NCBI GenBank assembly: GCA_034667465.1
Contig: JAXDJV010000022.1
Coordinates: 124,001 to 188,000, forward strand
DNA length: 64,000 bases
Reading direction: 5' to 3'
From: JAOBAU01 sp034667465
Lineage (GTDB): Bacteria; Acidobacteriota; Thermoanaerobaculia; Gp7-AA8
Shown here: positions 8,511 to 18,951 of the stretch, piece after piece
Numbering within the stretch: the first letter of the stretch is position 1
Layout of the letters: each line of letters opens with the position of its first letter
Notes under the pieces: generated by a model
What the model was told of the DNA's origin: nothing
Databases searched by the model: none
Seen by the model: the letters and a program-made list of their open reading frames with translations, nothing else
Position numbers and translations under genes: made by a program

Positions 8511-8822
8511 ATGCTGCCGATTCCCGAGCTCGATGAGGCGCCAGTCGCCGAACAGAAGGAAAAAACCGAGGAGCCAAAGCTCTTTCGGGTGCTCCTCCAC
8601 AACGATGACTACACGACGATGGAGTTCGTCGTGTACGTGCTGCAGTCGGTTTTCAACCTCGACGAGGAAAAGGCCATTCAGGTCATGCTGAACGTGCACG
8701 TGAAAGGGATCGGCGTCGCAGGCGTTTACACATACGAGATCGCGGAGATGAAAGTGACCCGCACGACCGAGCTCGCGCGAGAAAACGAGTTTCCGCTGCT
8801 GTGTACGATGGAACGAGAATAG
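8511..8822 (+). CDS. clpS: ClpS adaptor of the ClpAP protease
   Basis: 103 aa, the usual ClpS size. ClpS binds N-degron substrates (N-terminal Leu, Phe, Tyr, Trp) and hands them to ClpA. The hallmark LLHNDDYTTMEFVVYVL matches the substrate-pocket strand and helix (LVNDDYTPMEFV in E. coli), and HVKGIGVAGVYTYEIAEMK matches the later conserved block. The frame is open back to 8430, but those codons overlap the divergent kinase promoter and are not ClpS-like, so the ATG at 8511 is chosen. It is followed by clpA 104 bp downstream across repeat B1. Confidence 0.93.
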   Translation: MLPIPELDEAPVAEQKEKTEEPKLFRVLLHNDDYTTMEFVVYVLQSVFNLDEEKAIQVMLNVHVKGIGVAGVYTYEIAEMKVTRTTELARENEFPLLCTMERE

Positions 8823-8915
8823 GTATGAGGCATGAGTGATGAGTAATGAGTAGAGGCAAAAGCGTGACCTGCGCGAAGCGTAACTCATGCCTCATGCCTC
8901 ATACCGCATGCCTCG
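8822..8915. repeat. family B palindromic repeat, copy B1
   Basis: The left arm is built from GGTATGAGGCATGAG units and the right arm from CTCATGCCTCATGCCTCATACC. The loop begins GTAGAGGCAAAAGC. It sits between clpS and clpA and starts at the clpS stop codon. Confidence 0.8.
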
Positions 8916-8926
8916 GCACTTAAACC

Positions 8927-11164
<2,238 letters not shown>

Positions 11165-11165
11165 G

Positions 11166-11303
11166 TTTATCCTGAGGAGCGAAGCGACGAAGGATCTCTG
11201 GTCCAGCAGCGATACGATCGGGACATGCGCGACGCGCGGCGCAAAATACCGCGGCGTCGCTGTCGGACCGGAGATCCTTCCTCGCTGCGCTCCTCAGGAT
11301 GAA
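11166..11303. repeat. family A palindromic repeat, copy A2 (subtype II)
   Basis: It starts TTTATCCTGAGGAGCGAAGC right after the clpA stop and ends GCTCCTCAGGATGAA immediately before the aat start. The right half contains GTCGGACCGGAGATCCTT, also found in copy A5 at 43227-43346, so more than the arms is conserved. Confidence 0.85.
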
Positions 11304-11309
11304 TTGCGT

Positions 11310-11969
11310 GTGACCCGCTTCCCCTCTCCCCGCAAGTCGCGCAGCGACGTGATCGCCATCGGCGACGACCTTCGGGTCGAGACGCTGCGCGACGCTTATC
11401 GACACGGCATCTTTCCTTGGCCGCACGAAGACTATCCGCTGCCGTGGTTCTCGCCGCGCAAACGGACGCTGCTCTTCTTCGATGAGCTGCACGCCGGCCG
11501 CTCGCTGCGCAAAGCAGTTCGCCGTGCGCCGTACACGTTCACGATCGATCGCGATTTCGCGAGCGTCATCCGCGCATGCGGCGAAGCGGAACGTCCGGAG
11601 CAGGATGGAACGTGGATCGAGCCGCGCATCGTCGACGCGTACATTCAGCTGCACGAAGCGGGCGATGCGCACAGCATCGAAGCGTGGGACGGCGACGAGC
11701 TCGCCGGCGGTCTGTATGGCATCGACGCCGGCGGCGTCTTCACCGGCGAGAGCATGTTCCACCGCCGCGATGATGCGTCGAAGCTCGCGCTGCTTTTCCT
11801 CATCGATCATCTTCGCGAGCGCGGAGCAACGTTCCTCGATTGTCAGGTCATGACGCCGCACGTCGCCATCCTCGGCGCCCGCGAAGTGCCGCGCGCGCAG
11901 TTCCTCGATCTGCTCGAAGAAGCGCAGAGCAGCCGCCTGGAACTGTTCCCGTCGTCATCCCGAGCGTAG
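11310..11969 (+). CDS. aat: leucyl/phenylalanyl-tRNA-protein transferase
   Basis: 219 aa. Aat adds Leu or Phe from aminoacyl-tRNA to proteins with N-terminal Arg or Lys, making them ClpS-ClpAP substrates. The FPWPHEDYPLPWFSPRKR block and the GGLYGIDAGGVFTGESMFHR block are the family signature, and FLDCQ closes the active-site region. The GTG at 11310 is taken as start; a TTG at 11304 is the only other option, because repeat A2 ends at 11303. The last codons (SSSRA, TAG) are encoded by the left arm of repeat A3. The gene is therefore bracketed by two A repeats, and its stop codon comes from one of them. Confidence 0.92.
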   Translation: MTRFPSPRKSRSDVIAIGDDLRVETLRDAYRHGIFPWPHEDYPLPWFSPRKRTLLFFDELHAGRSLRKAVRRAPYTFTIDRDFASVIRACGEAERPEQDGTWIEPRIVDAYIQLHEAGDAHSIEAWDGDELAGGLYGIDAGGVFTGESMFHRRDDASKLALLFLIDHLRERGATFLDCQVMTPHVAILGAREVPRAQFLDLLEEAQSSRLELFPSSSRA

Positions 11970-12047
11970 CGAGGGACCCGGGCGGGCGGGGCGGACTGCT
12001 GCAGCGCGCACCACCCCGCCCGGATTCCTCGCTACGCTCGGAATGAC
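11954..12047. repeat. family A palindromic repeat, copy A3, between convergent genes
   Basis: The left arm GTCATCCCGAGCGTAGCGAG and right arm CTCGCTACGCTCGGAATGAC are nearly perfect inverted repeats around a GC-rich centre. GAGCGTAG gives the aat stop (TAG at 11967-11969), and the same motif on the minus strand gives the stop of the M48 peptidase (12034-12032). It may also serve as a bidirectional terminator hairpin. Confidence 0.88.
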
Positions 12048-13480
12048 AGCGATAGCGTTTCGATGCCGCCGGCGCGACAGCGATCGCTCCACACCGCGTC
12101 GGTGAGCTGTCCGTTCGTCAGTTGCGGGACGATGGAAAACGGCTCGATCGACTGGCCGCCTTTTTCGAACACGACGGAACGTCCGGGACCGGTGTCGCAC
12201 GCCCAGCCGTCGGCGTGCAGGCGAGCGGCGAGCGCGCAGCCGAGGATCAGGGCGGCTTCTTCGTTGCGCTTTGCGTATGGGACTTCGCGCAGCGTCAGCT
12301 TGTCGAGGAACGCCGGCAGTTCGCGGACGACCTGCGGCAGCGACGACGGCGTCATGCCGCTCAACGCGACCGCGTGTTCGGCGCTGCGTGATTGCCATTG
12401 CGGAAGATAGACCTTCGTCGCCGCCTCTTCCCATGCGAGCTGCTGGAGTGACGTCGCGCGATCGGGTGCGAGACTGCGCAACAACTCCAGCTCGGCTGCA
12501 GACAGATTGCGCAGCAGCGACGACGCGAGCCGCGCATCGTCATCGGATACTTCTTCCGGCAGCGCCTTCAGCGCCTCGACCCGTTCGCGCAACGGCGGAT
12601 GACTGTCGAAGACGTCGGACTTCCCTTCGCGCAACTCGTGATCGACGGCGTCGCGGACGGCGTCGGCGAAGTGGGTGACGAAACGAGAGAAGCCGGTCGC
12701 GATCGGCGGACGATAACCGGAGCCGAGGAGTGGAACGACCTCCTGCGACCAGTAGGTTCCGTACGCGACGGCGGCACCGTGCACCGCCATCAATGCGCCG
12801 GCCGCGGCACGTGGTCCGGCGATCGTGGCGGCGAGTCGATCGGCGGCCAGCTCCTGCGCGCGCGAGATCGCCTGCGTCACGCGCATGAAGAACCTGCCGT
12901 ACCAGAGAAACGGTTTGTGCAGGAAGCCCTGCGATGAAAGATTCTCGATCGTTCGTCCGATCGCTTCGCGCGTTCGATAGATGAGCGGTCCGAGCTGCGT
13001 GTCGCCGCCGTGATAGTGGCCGAACTCGTGCGCGACGACGGCGCGGAACTGCGAGATCGTCACCGCTTCAAGCAGCGGCAGTCCGAGTCCCATCACGCGC
13101 CGGCTCCCGAATCCCATCACGCCGCCGCGCTGCATCACCCACGCGTTGACGTCAGCGACGAGATAGACGTCGGCCGGCATCTCCTGCTCCGACTTCGTCG
13201 CGACGCCGGCGAGCACCGCGAAGAGCTCCGGATGCTCGCTCTCCGTCAGCCGCGGACCGGGCGCTTCGAACTTGTCGCGGCGCGGCACGATCGACCAGAG
13301 AATCGCCAGCGCCGCGACGACGCAGAGGATCGTTGGCCGCACATAGATCTCGTGCGCCCACATCACTTCCGCGTAGACGAAGAAGAAGAGCGCGCCCGCA
13401 AGAGCGAATGCCAGCGCGTAGAAGCCGAACATCAGCAGTACCGCAAGGACTGCGCGCCGCTTCAGCGAGTTGTCGGGCAT
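12032..13480 (-). CDS. membrane-bound M48-family zinc metallopeptidase
   Basis: 482 aa. Two N-terminal membrane helices (about 9-36 and 48-65) precede an M48 peptidase domain. The zinc motif HEFGH lies at 151-155, and the third ligand is expected in the later RAQELAADRLA stretch. The layout is like HtpX/Ste24-type enzymes that degrade or process membrane proteins. The C-terminal 150 residues have no recognised domain. The last residues (LSFRA) are read from repeat A3. A TATAAT box lies only 5 nt before the ATG, and the gene is divergent from the Tat-exported aminotransferase gene. The substrate is unknown. Confidence 0.88.
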   Translation of the reverse strand: MPDNSLKRRAVLAVLLMFGFYALAFALAGALFFFVYAEVMWAHEIYVRPTILCVVAALAILWSIVPRRDKFEAPGPRLTESEHPELFAVLAGVATKSEQEMPADVYLVADVNAWVMQRGGVMGFGSRRVMGLGLPLLEAVTISQFRAVVAHEFGHYHGGDTQLGPLIYRTREAIGRTIENLSSQGFLHKPFLWYGRFFMRVTQAISRAQELAADRLAATIAGPRAAAGALMAVHGAAVAYGTYWSQEVVPLLGSGYRPPIATGFSRFVTHFADAVRDAVDHELREGKSDVFDSHPPLRERVEALKALPEEVSDDDARLASSLLRNLSAAELELLRSLAPDRATSLQQLAWEEAATKVYLPQWQSRSAEHAVALSGMTPSSLPQVVRELPAFLDKLTLREVPYAKRNEEAALILGCALAARLHADGWACDTGPGRSVVFEKGGQSIEPFSIVPQLTNGQLTDAVWSDRCRAGGIETLSLSFRA

Positions 13481-13491
13481 GAATGATTATA
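13481..13491 (-). promoter_or_regulatory. -10 box of the M48 peptidase gene
   Basis: TATAAT (minus strand, 13491-13486) is a perfect consensus box followed by 5 nt and the ATG at 13480. The transcript would be leaderless or nearly so. Confidence 0.5.
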
Positions 13492-13536
13492 GGCGCCGTT
13501 CGAAAGCGTATATTCGCGTCACAAGGAGTCGAAACC

Positions 13537-14625
13537 ATGTCCACTCTCTCGCGCCGCGCGTTTGCGCAACTGGTCGGCGCCGGTGCTGCAGCCGCCGCGC
13601 TTCCGATGCCCTCGCTCCTCGCCGCCGTGCCGCGTGATCCGGTCGTGCGACTGAGCGCGAACGAGAATCCATACGGCCCCTCGCCTGCTGCGCTCGCGGC
13701 GATTCGCGACGCGCTGCCGCTGGCGTGGCGCTATCCCGACGAAGCGGCGGAACAGCTCGCGGAAACGATCGCGCAGCTCCACGGCGTCCCGGCGAATCAC
13801 ATCCTCCTCGGCGATGGTTCGAGCGAGATCCTCAAGCTCGCCGCGCTCGCCTTCACCGGGCGCGATCGGAAGCTGGCCGTGGCCGTGCCGGCGTTCGAAG
13901 CGATCGGTCTTTACGCGCGCGCGAGCGGCGTCGACGTCATCAGCGTACCGCTCGATCGACACTTCGCTCACGATCTCTCGGCGCTCGCGGCGACGAACGC
14001 ATCGCTGATCTACATCTGCAATCCGAACAATCCGACCGGTTCGATCACGCCGTCAACCGCGATCCGTTCCTTCCTCGAAAAGTTGCCGCCGGCTTCGATC
14101 GCGCTCGTCGACGAGGCGTATCACCATTACGCCGACAGCAGCGACTACGAGAGCGTCGCGCCGCTGGTGAAGTCGCGACCGAATCTCATCGTGGCGCGGA
14201 CGTTCTCGAAGATCTACGGCATGGCCGGTCTCCGCTGCGGCTACGCGATCGCGCAACCCGAGCTCATTCGCAGCATGGAAGCGCAGGCGCAGTGGGACTC
14301 GCTGAACATTCTCGCGCTCGCCGCCGCACGCGCGTCGCTCGGCGACAAGCAGCATGTCGCCGACGGAAAACGGCGCAACCGCGAAACCCGCGACGCGCTC
14401 GTCGCGTCTATGAAGCACATGGGCCACGATGTGATTCCGTCGCAAACGAACTTCGTGATGATCGACACCGGCCGCGACGTGAAGCCGCTGATCGGTGCGT
14501 TGCGCGGCCGCGGCGTGCAGGTCGGACGACTCTTCCCCGCACTGCCGCATCACCTGCGCGTCACGATCGGCAAGCCGCAGCAGATGGCGCAATTCGTCGA
14601 CGCATTCCGCGCGGTGACCGCTTGA
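13537..14625 (+). CDS. Tat-exported aminotransferase of the histidinol-phosphate aminotransferase family
   Basis: 362 aa PLP-dependent class I/II enzyme similar to HisC. The core shows LSANENPYGPSP near the N-terminus, CNPNNPTG, VDEAYHHY and the PLP-lysine region RTFSKIYGMAGLRCGY. Unusually it begins with a twin-arginine signal, SRRAFAQLVGAGAAAAALP, which predicts export of the folded, cofactor-loaded protein. The ATG at 13537 has AAGGAG at 13523-13528; the frame is open back to 13483, but those codons precede this ribosome site. A TATATT box lies at 13509-13514. A downstream membrane-anchored protein gene starts inside its stop codon. The physiological amino donor or acceptor is unknown. Confidence 0.85.
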   Translation: MSTLSRRAFAQLVGAGAAAAALPMPSLLAAVPRDPVVRLSANENPYGPSPAALAAIRDALPLAWRYPDEAAEQLAETIAQLHGVPANHILLGDGSSEILKLAALAFTGRDRKLAVAVPAFEAIGLYARASGVDVISVPLDRHFAHDLSALAATNASLIYICNPNNPTGSITPSTAIRSFLEKLPPASIALVDEAYHHYADSSDYESVAPLVKSRPNLIVARTFSKIYGMAGLRCGYAIAQPELIRSMEAQAQWDSLNILALAAARASLGDKQHVADGKRRNRETRDALVASMKHMGHDVIPSQTNFVMIDTGRDVKPLIGALRGRGVQVGRLFPALPHHLRVTIGKPQQMAQFVDAFRAVTA

Positions 14626-15812
14626 AGAAAGCGCTCATCATCGCCGGCGTGATCGCCGCGCTCGTCGCGCTGCTCTGGTTCTACGCGGTGCGACACCTCA
14701 ACAGCACCGCGGTCACCGCCGCCGCGGCGCGCTGGCCGAACAACCTCGGTACCACCGCCGACATCGCGCGTCTTTTCACGTCTCACGGCGAAAACGAGAC
14801 GGCGACGCGCGTCGCCGAGTTGTCGAAGCCGCTCGCGAGCACGAGCGTTCGGCCGGTGCTGTCGGTGTACATCGCGCACGCGATCGGTAAAGAAAATGAT
14901 GACATCGACGCGCCGCCTGCCGCTGTCACCACCTGGCTTGCGGAGCACGGCAGCGAGGTTCGTGCGATTCAACAGCAACTCGTCGTGCGCGAGCCGCCGC
15001 AATGGGCCGTCGATACGGACAAGTTGCGCGATGCACCAATGCCGAAGCTCATCGACCAGATGGATCTTTACCGCGCATTCGCGGTTGATGCGCTCGAGCA
15101 TCATCGCGCCGGCAATGATGCGGTCGCGTGGGACGATCTGCACGCGTCGTGGAAACTGACGCAGGGACTCGTCGCGCGGCCGGAGCTGATCTCGCAGCTG
15201 ATCGCCGTCGCCGGTACGCGGCTCTCGAATGGCGTCGCCGCGAAGCTCAGCGGTCCTGCGCCCGCGTGGCGCCACGAGCTGGCGACGTTCGATTTCGGCG
15301 GCGCCGTCATCGCGGCTTTCTCCTGGGAAGCGGTACACCGCTGGCGATATCTGCAGGAACATCCGTCCGGCGAGCCGACCAGCGATCCCGGTCGAAATGA
15401 AATGCGGCGGTTCCTCGCGATCGGGCTGGCGCCGCTGCTGCGCTATCGCGGAGGGCAGGCACTCGATGCCCAGCGTGAAGTGGCGACGGAGCTGGCGTCG
15501 CTGCGCGCCTGCGATCCACATCCCCGTCTGCCGCCAATGATGCCGAGTGTCGCCGAAGCGTGGCGAAGAATCGGCCGCTTCCGCGCGGAAGTCGAAGGGG
15601 TCGAGAAACTGCTCGCGCTGAAAGCAGCGCGCGCGCAAAGCGGAACGTGGCCGGAGTCGATGCCGTCAATCGCCGGTTCATCGTGCAGCGACGGCAGCTG
15701 GCAGTATCAGCGCGCCGCCGACGGCTCGATGTCGCTGGCGTTCAGCAGAGCGATTCCGGTTGCCAAACCGCAGACGACGGTGGTGCCGCTGGTGTTTCGG
15801 TATGGGAAGTAA
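14622..15812 (+). CDS. membrane-anchored protein of unknown function
   Basis: 396 aa, family not recognised. One N-terminal membrane helix (LKKALIIAGVIAALVALLWF) is followed by a periplasmic, mostly helical domain rich in Ala, Leu, Trp and Arg, with a short two-Cys stretch (SSCSDG and RACD) late in the protein. The frame is open much further upstream, but that part is out of frame with the aminotransferase. TTG at 14622 overlaps the TGA of the upstream gene (TTGA), which indicates translational coupling. It was probably missed or over-extended by automatic calling. The stop codon touches repeat B2. Role unknown; linkage suggests it works with the exported aminotransferase. Confidence 0.65.
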   Translation: MKKALIIAGVIAALVALLWFYAVRHLNSTAVTAAAARWPNNLGTTADIARLFTSHGENETATRVAELSKPLASTSVRPVLSVYIAHAIGKENDDIDAPPAAVTTWLAEHGSEVRAIQQQLVVREPPQWAVDTDKLRDAPMPKLIDQMDLYRAFAVDALEHHRAGNDAVAWDDLHASWKLTQGLVARPELISQLIAVAGTRLSNGVAAKLSGPAPAWRHELATFDFGGAVIAAFSWEAVHRWRYLQEHPSGEPTSDPGRNEMRRFLAIGLAPLLRYRGGQALDAQREVATELASLRACDPHPRLPPMMPSVAEAWRRIGRFRAEVEGVEKLLALKAARAQSGTWPESMPSIAGSSCSDGSWQYQRAADGSMSLAFSRAIPVAKPQTTVVPLVFRYGK

Positions 15813-15889
15813 TGAGGCATGAGGTATGAGGTATGAGTAAAGGCAAAGGCATCTACTCATGCCTCATGCCTCGTTACTCATGCCTCACA
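15812..15889. repeat. family B palindromic repeat, copy B2, between convergent genes
   Basis: Left arm ATGAGGCATGAGGTATGAG, loop beginning GTAAAGGCAAAGGC, right arm with CTCATGCCTCATGCCTCG and a further CTCATGCCTCA. The TAA of the upstream gene abuts the left arm, and the TGA of def (15887-15885) lies inside the right arm. Confidence 0.85.
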
Positions 15890-16400
15890 ACACAATCGTG
15901 TACGCCAGCGTCGTCATATCCTTCATCCGATCGAGATAGACGTGGCCGTCGGTGTGATCGATCTCGTGCTGAAAAATGCGCGCGGTGAAGCCTTCGACTT
16001 CGACGCTGACCGGATCGCCGTCGTGATCGATGCCGCGCACGCGGAGCCGCTTCCAGCGCGAGACGTCGCCGCCGAGAAACGGGACGCTGAGGCAGCCCTC
16101 CCAGTCGTTGATCTTCTCGTCGCCGATCGGCTCATACGTCCCGTTGAACAGCACGCCGGCGCCGACCGTTTTCACGCCGCGCCGTTTCGCGACGCGCTCC
16201 TGCACTTCGTAAACATAGATGCGCATCGGCAGATGAATCTGCGGGCCGGCGAGGCCGACGCCTTCGTACGCATGCATCGTCTCGATCATGTCGTCGATGA
16301 GCGACCGAAACTTGCCCGCTTTGATGTCAGCGACTTCGACGTCGCTCGCCTTCTCGCGCAGAACGGGGTGGCCGAGCCGCGCCACTTTCAGAATCGACAT
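15885..16400 (-). CDS. def: peptide deformylase
   Basis: 171 aa metalloenzyme that removes the N-formyl group from nascent proteins. All three family motifs are present: GVGLAGPQ (47-54, with Gly where Ala is usual), EGCLS (101-105, metal ligand Cys103) and HEIDH (145-149, two His ligands). ATG at 16400 is preceded by GGAGG at a good distance; an in-frame TTG at 16406 is the alternative. It follows the MFS gene on the same strand with 2 nt between stop and start. The end of the gene lies in repeat B2, which supplies the stop codon. Confidence 0.95.
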   Translation of the reverse strand: MSILKVARLGHPVLREKASDVEVADIKAGKFRSLIDDMIETMHAYEGVGLAGPQIHLPMRIYVYEVQERVAKRRGVKTVGAGVLFNGTYEPIGDEKINDWEGCLSVPFLGGDVSRWKRLRVRGIDHDGDPVSVEVEGFTARIFQHEIDHTDGHVYLDRMKDMTTLAYTIVL

Positions 16401-16402
16401 CT

Positions 16403-17602
16403 TCAACCCTCCGTAATGAGCGGCATGCGCCGCATCGCCATCGCGATTGAGAACGCGGTGAGCGTCAGCACCGCGCCGCCGTAAAACGCGCCGCGCGCCT
16501 GGGCGAGATCGTAAAGAAATCCGGTCACGATCGGTCCCAGGAATCGCGCCAGCGAGCCGATGCCGGATGCGAGTCCGAGCATCGATCCCTGTTCATCGGC
16601 CGAGGTCACTTTCGAGAGCATCGCGGTGAGCGACGGATACGTCAGTCCCTGGCCGATGGCGATGAAGAACGCGACCGCGTAGAGCCCGCGCACGTCCCAC
16701 AAACTCGGCACGGCGAGGAAGCCGATCGTGAACGATGCGGCGCCGATGGCGACGAGCGTCCGTTCACCGAGCCATTTCGAAAGGCGTCCGATCAGTCCGC
16801 CCTGAATGACGGCGACGATCACGCCCATGAAGAGAAACCAGTGCGCCATGTCGCGTTGTCGGAATTGAAAGCGATCGCGCGCGTGCAGCGTCACGCTCGT
16901 CTCCATTCCGGAGACGGCGAAGAGCGTAAGGAAAAGAGCGGCGATGATCGCGCCGAGGATTGCGCGGGAGAGCATCGCGTTCCAGACGCGCTTGTCGAAC
17001 TGCGGCGGAACCTTGCTTCGCACAGTTGCATTCGGCGGACGCGATTCGCCGAGCACGAAGAACGCGACCGCGAGCGCAATGAACGAGAGCGATGCGGCGA
17101 CGATGCCGGGCAGCAAGTTGCCGTGCATGCCGTGATGCGATCCGTATTCGCCGAGGAAGCCGCTGAGTGGCGGACCGAGGATGAAACCCATGCCGAACGC
17201 GGCGCCGATCGCGCCCATCCCCTTCGCACGATTTTCCGGCGTGGTGATGTCGGCGATGTAGGCCTGCGCGGTCCCGATGTTCGCGCCGCCGGCGCCGGCG
17301 ATGATGCGCGAGATGAAGAGCAGCATGAGGCTGCGCGCGAATCCGAAGAGGAGATAGCCGATGCAGCTCGCGGTAAGACTGATGAGAATCACAGGCCGGC
17401 GACCGATCCGATCGGAGAGCCGTCCCCACACCGGCGCAAAGAAAAACTGCATGATCGAATAGACGCCGACCACCGCCCCGACCATCACTCCGCTCGCGTG
17501 ATACTCGCGCGCATAGAAGGAGAGGAACGGAATGACCATCCCGAACCCGATGAGGTCGATGAAGACGGTGAGGAAGAGAACGCCAAGGGAGGGGCGGTGC
17601 AC
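16403..17602 (-). CDS. MFS transporter, TetA-like drug exporter family
   Basis: 399 aa, 12 predicted membrane helices. The cytoplasmic loop motif GRLSDRIGRRPVI after helix 2 is the MFS signature A, and the IDLIGFGMVIPFL opening of helix 1 is typical of the TetA/DHA1 group. The likely role is proton-driven export of a small molecule; the substrate is unknown. It starts with GTG, 8 nt after a TATACT box and with no Shine-Dalgarno. It is co-transcribed with def, whose ribosome site lies at the end of this gene. Confidence 0.88.
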   Translation of the reverse strand: MHRPSLGVLFLTVFIDLIGFGMVIPFLSFYAREYHASGVMVGAVVGVYSIMQFFFAPVWGRLSDRIGRRPVILISLTASCIGYLLFGFARSLMLLFISRIIAGAGGANIGTAQAYIADITTPENRAKGMGAIGAAFGMGFILGPPLSGFLGEYGSHHGMHGNLLPGIVAASLSFIALAVAFFVLGESRPPNATVRSKVPPQFDKRVWNAMLSRAILGAIIAALFLTLFAVSGMETSVTLHARDRFQFRQRDMAHWFLFMGVIVAVIQGGLIGRLSKWLGERTLVAIGAASFTIGFLAVPSLWDVRGLYAVAFFIAIGQGLTYPSLTAMLSKVTSADEQGSMLGLASGIGSLARFLGPIVTGFLYDLAQARGAFYGGAVLTLTAFSIAMAMRRMPLITEG

Positions 17603-17616
17603 GGCGGGGAAGTATA
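17603..17616 (-). promoter_or_regulatory. -10 box of the MFS-def operon
   Basis: TATACT (minus strand, 17616-17611) is followed by 8 nt and the GTG start at 17602. Confidence 0.45.
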
Positions 17617-17628
17617 CGTACGTTGACA

Positions 17629-17695
17629 GGTGCTGAGTTCTGAGTGCTGAGTCACACCGCCTTTACTCAGCACTCTGCACTCAGCACTCAGCACC
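17629..17695. repeat. family C palindromic repeat, copy C1
   Basis: One arm reads GGTGCTGAGTTCTGAGTGCT, the other ends CTGCACTCAGCACTCAGCACC. Read on the minus strand the loop begins GTAAAGGCGG, the same loop start as in family B. It lies between the divergent MFS and HAD genes. Confidence 0.85.
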
Positions 17696-17698
17696 TTG

Positions 17699-17711
17699 TA
17701 GTATCGGGCCG
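17699..17711 (+). promoter_or_regulatory. -10 box of the HAD phosphatase gene
   Basis: TAGTAT (17699-17704) is followed by 7 nt and the ATG at 17712, directly downstream of repeat C1. Confidence 0.45.
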
Positions 17712-18398
17712 ATGCGCCCCCGCTTAGCCCTCTTCGACATCGACGGCACTCTGATCACCGACGGCGGTGTCTCGCGCGAGGCGTATGCGGAGGCGCTGAC
17801 GCTCGTGTATGGCTACGAGGGCGATCTACGTCGTTACGATTTTTCGGGGCGTACCGATCCGCAGATCACGCACATGGTGCTCAGTGATGCGGGCTTTCCG
17901 GCCGAGACCATCGAAGAGCGGATGGGCGAGCTTTGGCGGCATTACCTCGCCGGGCTCGCGCGCAATGCGATGTCGGGTCGCGTGCGGATGCTGGCCGGGA
18001 TTCGCCAGTTGCTCGAAGCGCTCGCCTCGATCGATGAAGTGACGCTCGGACTCGTGACCGGCAACATCGAGCCGGGCGCGCGGCTGAAGCTTGGCGGCGT
18101 CGGATTGAATTCGTACTTTCCGTTCGGTGCGTTCGGCAGCGATTCGCAGAAGCGCGAGGAGTTGCCGCCGATCGCGGTCGCGCGCGCGTCGGCGGCGAAC
18201 GGTCATCGCTTCGATGGACGCGACGTCGTCATCATCGGCGACTCGATCTACGACGTTCGCTGCGGCGTGCCGCATGGCGCGACGACGATCGCCATCGCGT
18301 CGGGAAGAACATCCGCGGAACTGCTGCGCGCCGAGAATCCCGATCACCTCTTCATGAGCGCGGCCGACGACGGCGTGCTGGAAGCGATCGCCGGCTGA
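17712..18398 (+). CDS. HAD-superfamily phosphatase, phosphoglycolate phosphatase-like
   Basis: 228 aa. Motif I is FDIDGTL (nucleophile Asp9, acid/base Asp11), followed by a helical cap domain. Motif II is TGN in LGLVTGNIEPG, and motif IV is GDSIYDVRCG. The size and cap type (C1) fit the Gph/PGP group, which dephosphorylates small phosphorylated metabolites such as 2-phosphoglycolate. The substrate cannot be read from sequence. kdsC, another HAD enzyme, follows after 13 bp but has its own -10 box. Confidence 0.85.
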   Translation: MRPRLALFDIDGTLITDGGVSREAYAEALTLVYGYEGDLRRYDFSGRTDPQITHMVLSDAGFPAETIEERMGELWRHYLAGLARNAMSGRVRMLAGIRQLLEALASIDEVTLGLVTGNIEPGARLKLGGVGLNSYFPFGAFGSDSQKREELPPIAVARASAANGHRFDGRDVVIIGDSIYDVRCGVPHGATTIAIASGRTSAELLRAENPDHLFMSAADDGVLEAIAG

Positions 18399-18399
18399 C

Positions 18400-18411
18400 T
18401 ACAATGCGTTC
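18400..18411 (+). promoter_or_regulatory. -10 box of kdsC
   Basis: TACAAT (18400-18405) is followed by 6 nt and the ATG at 18412. The box starts 2 nt after the upstream stop codon. Confidence 0.5.
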
Positions 18412-18951
18412 ATGACCGTCGCCGCTTCGCAGATCCGACTCATCGTCTCCGACGTCGATGGCGTCTGGACCGACGGCCGCATCATCTACGTCGGCGACCA
18501 GCTCGAAGTGAAGGAGTTCAACGTCCGCGACGGCCTCGGCGTGAAGCTCGCGCAGAAAGCCGGAATCACCGTCGCGTTACTCACGAGCAGAAGTTCGCAG
18601 GCACTCGAACGCCGCGCACGCGAGCTCGGCATCGTCGAACTGCATCAGGGCGCCGCGAACAAACTCGAAGAGCTCGAGCGGATCGCAACAAAGCTCGTAC
18701 TGACGACCGATCAGGTGCTCTACGTCGGCGATGATCTCCCCGATCTCGCGCCGATGCTGCACGCCGGCATCTCCGCCGCCCCCGCCGACGCCGCACCGGA
18801 AGTGCGCGCGGCCGCGGCGTGGAAACTCGACGCCGCCGGCGGACGCGGCGCGTTTCGCGAAGTGGTCGAGCGACTGCTGCGCGAACGCGGCGACTGGGAC
18901 GCGATCGTGCGCGAGTTTCAGCACGGCCGGCCGCAGGGCGCGAGCATTTAG
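18412..18951 (+). CDS. kdsC: 3-deoxy-D-manno-octulosonate 8-phosphate phosphatase (KdsC type)
   Basis: 179 aa, the capless HAD type that works as a tetramer. It dephosphorylates KDO-8-phosphate on the way to lipopolysaccharide inner core. Motif I is SDVDGVWTDGR (Asp14, Asp16), and FNVRDGLGVK, LLTSRSS and YVGDDLPDLAPM follow in the order seen in KdsC. The phosphatase domain of sialic/KDN enzymes looks similar, so a related nine-carbon sugar substrate cannot be excluded. It supports an outer membrane with LPS-like lipids. The stop overlaps the convergent hydrolase gene by 4 bp. Confidence 0.9.
   Translation: MTVAASQIRLIVSDVDGVWTDGRIIYVGDQLEVKEFNVRDGLGVKLAQKAGITVALLTSRSSQALERRARELGIVELHQGAANKLEELERIATKLVLTTDQVLYVGDDLPDLAPMLHAGISAAPADAAPEVRAAAAWKLDAAGGRGAFREVVERLLRERGDWDAIVREFQHGRPQGASI

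Noticed and set aside
13725..14621. Long upstream part of the frame containing the membrane-anchored protein
   Set aside because: It overlaps the aminotransferase gene in another frame, has Arg-rich shadow composition, and the true start is TTG 14622.
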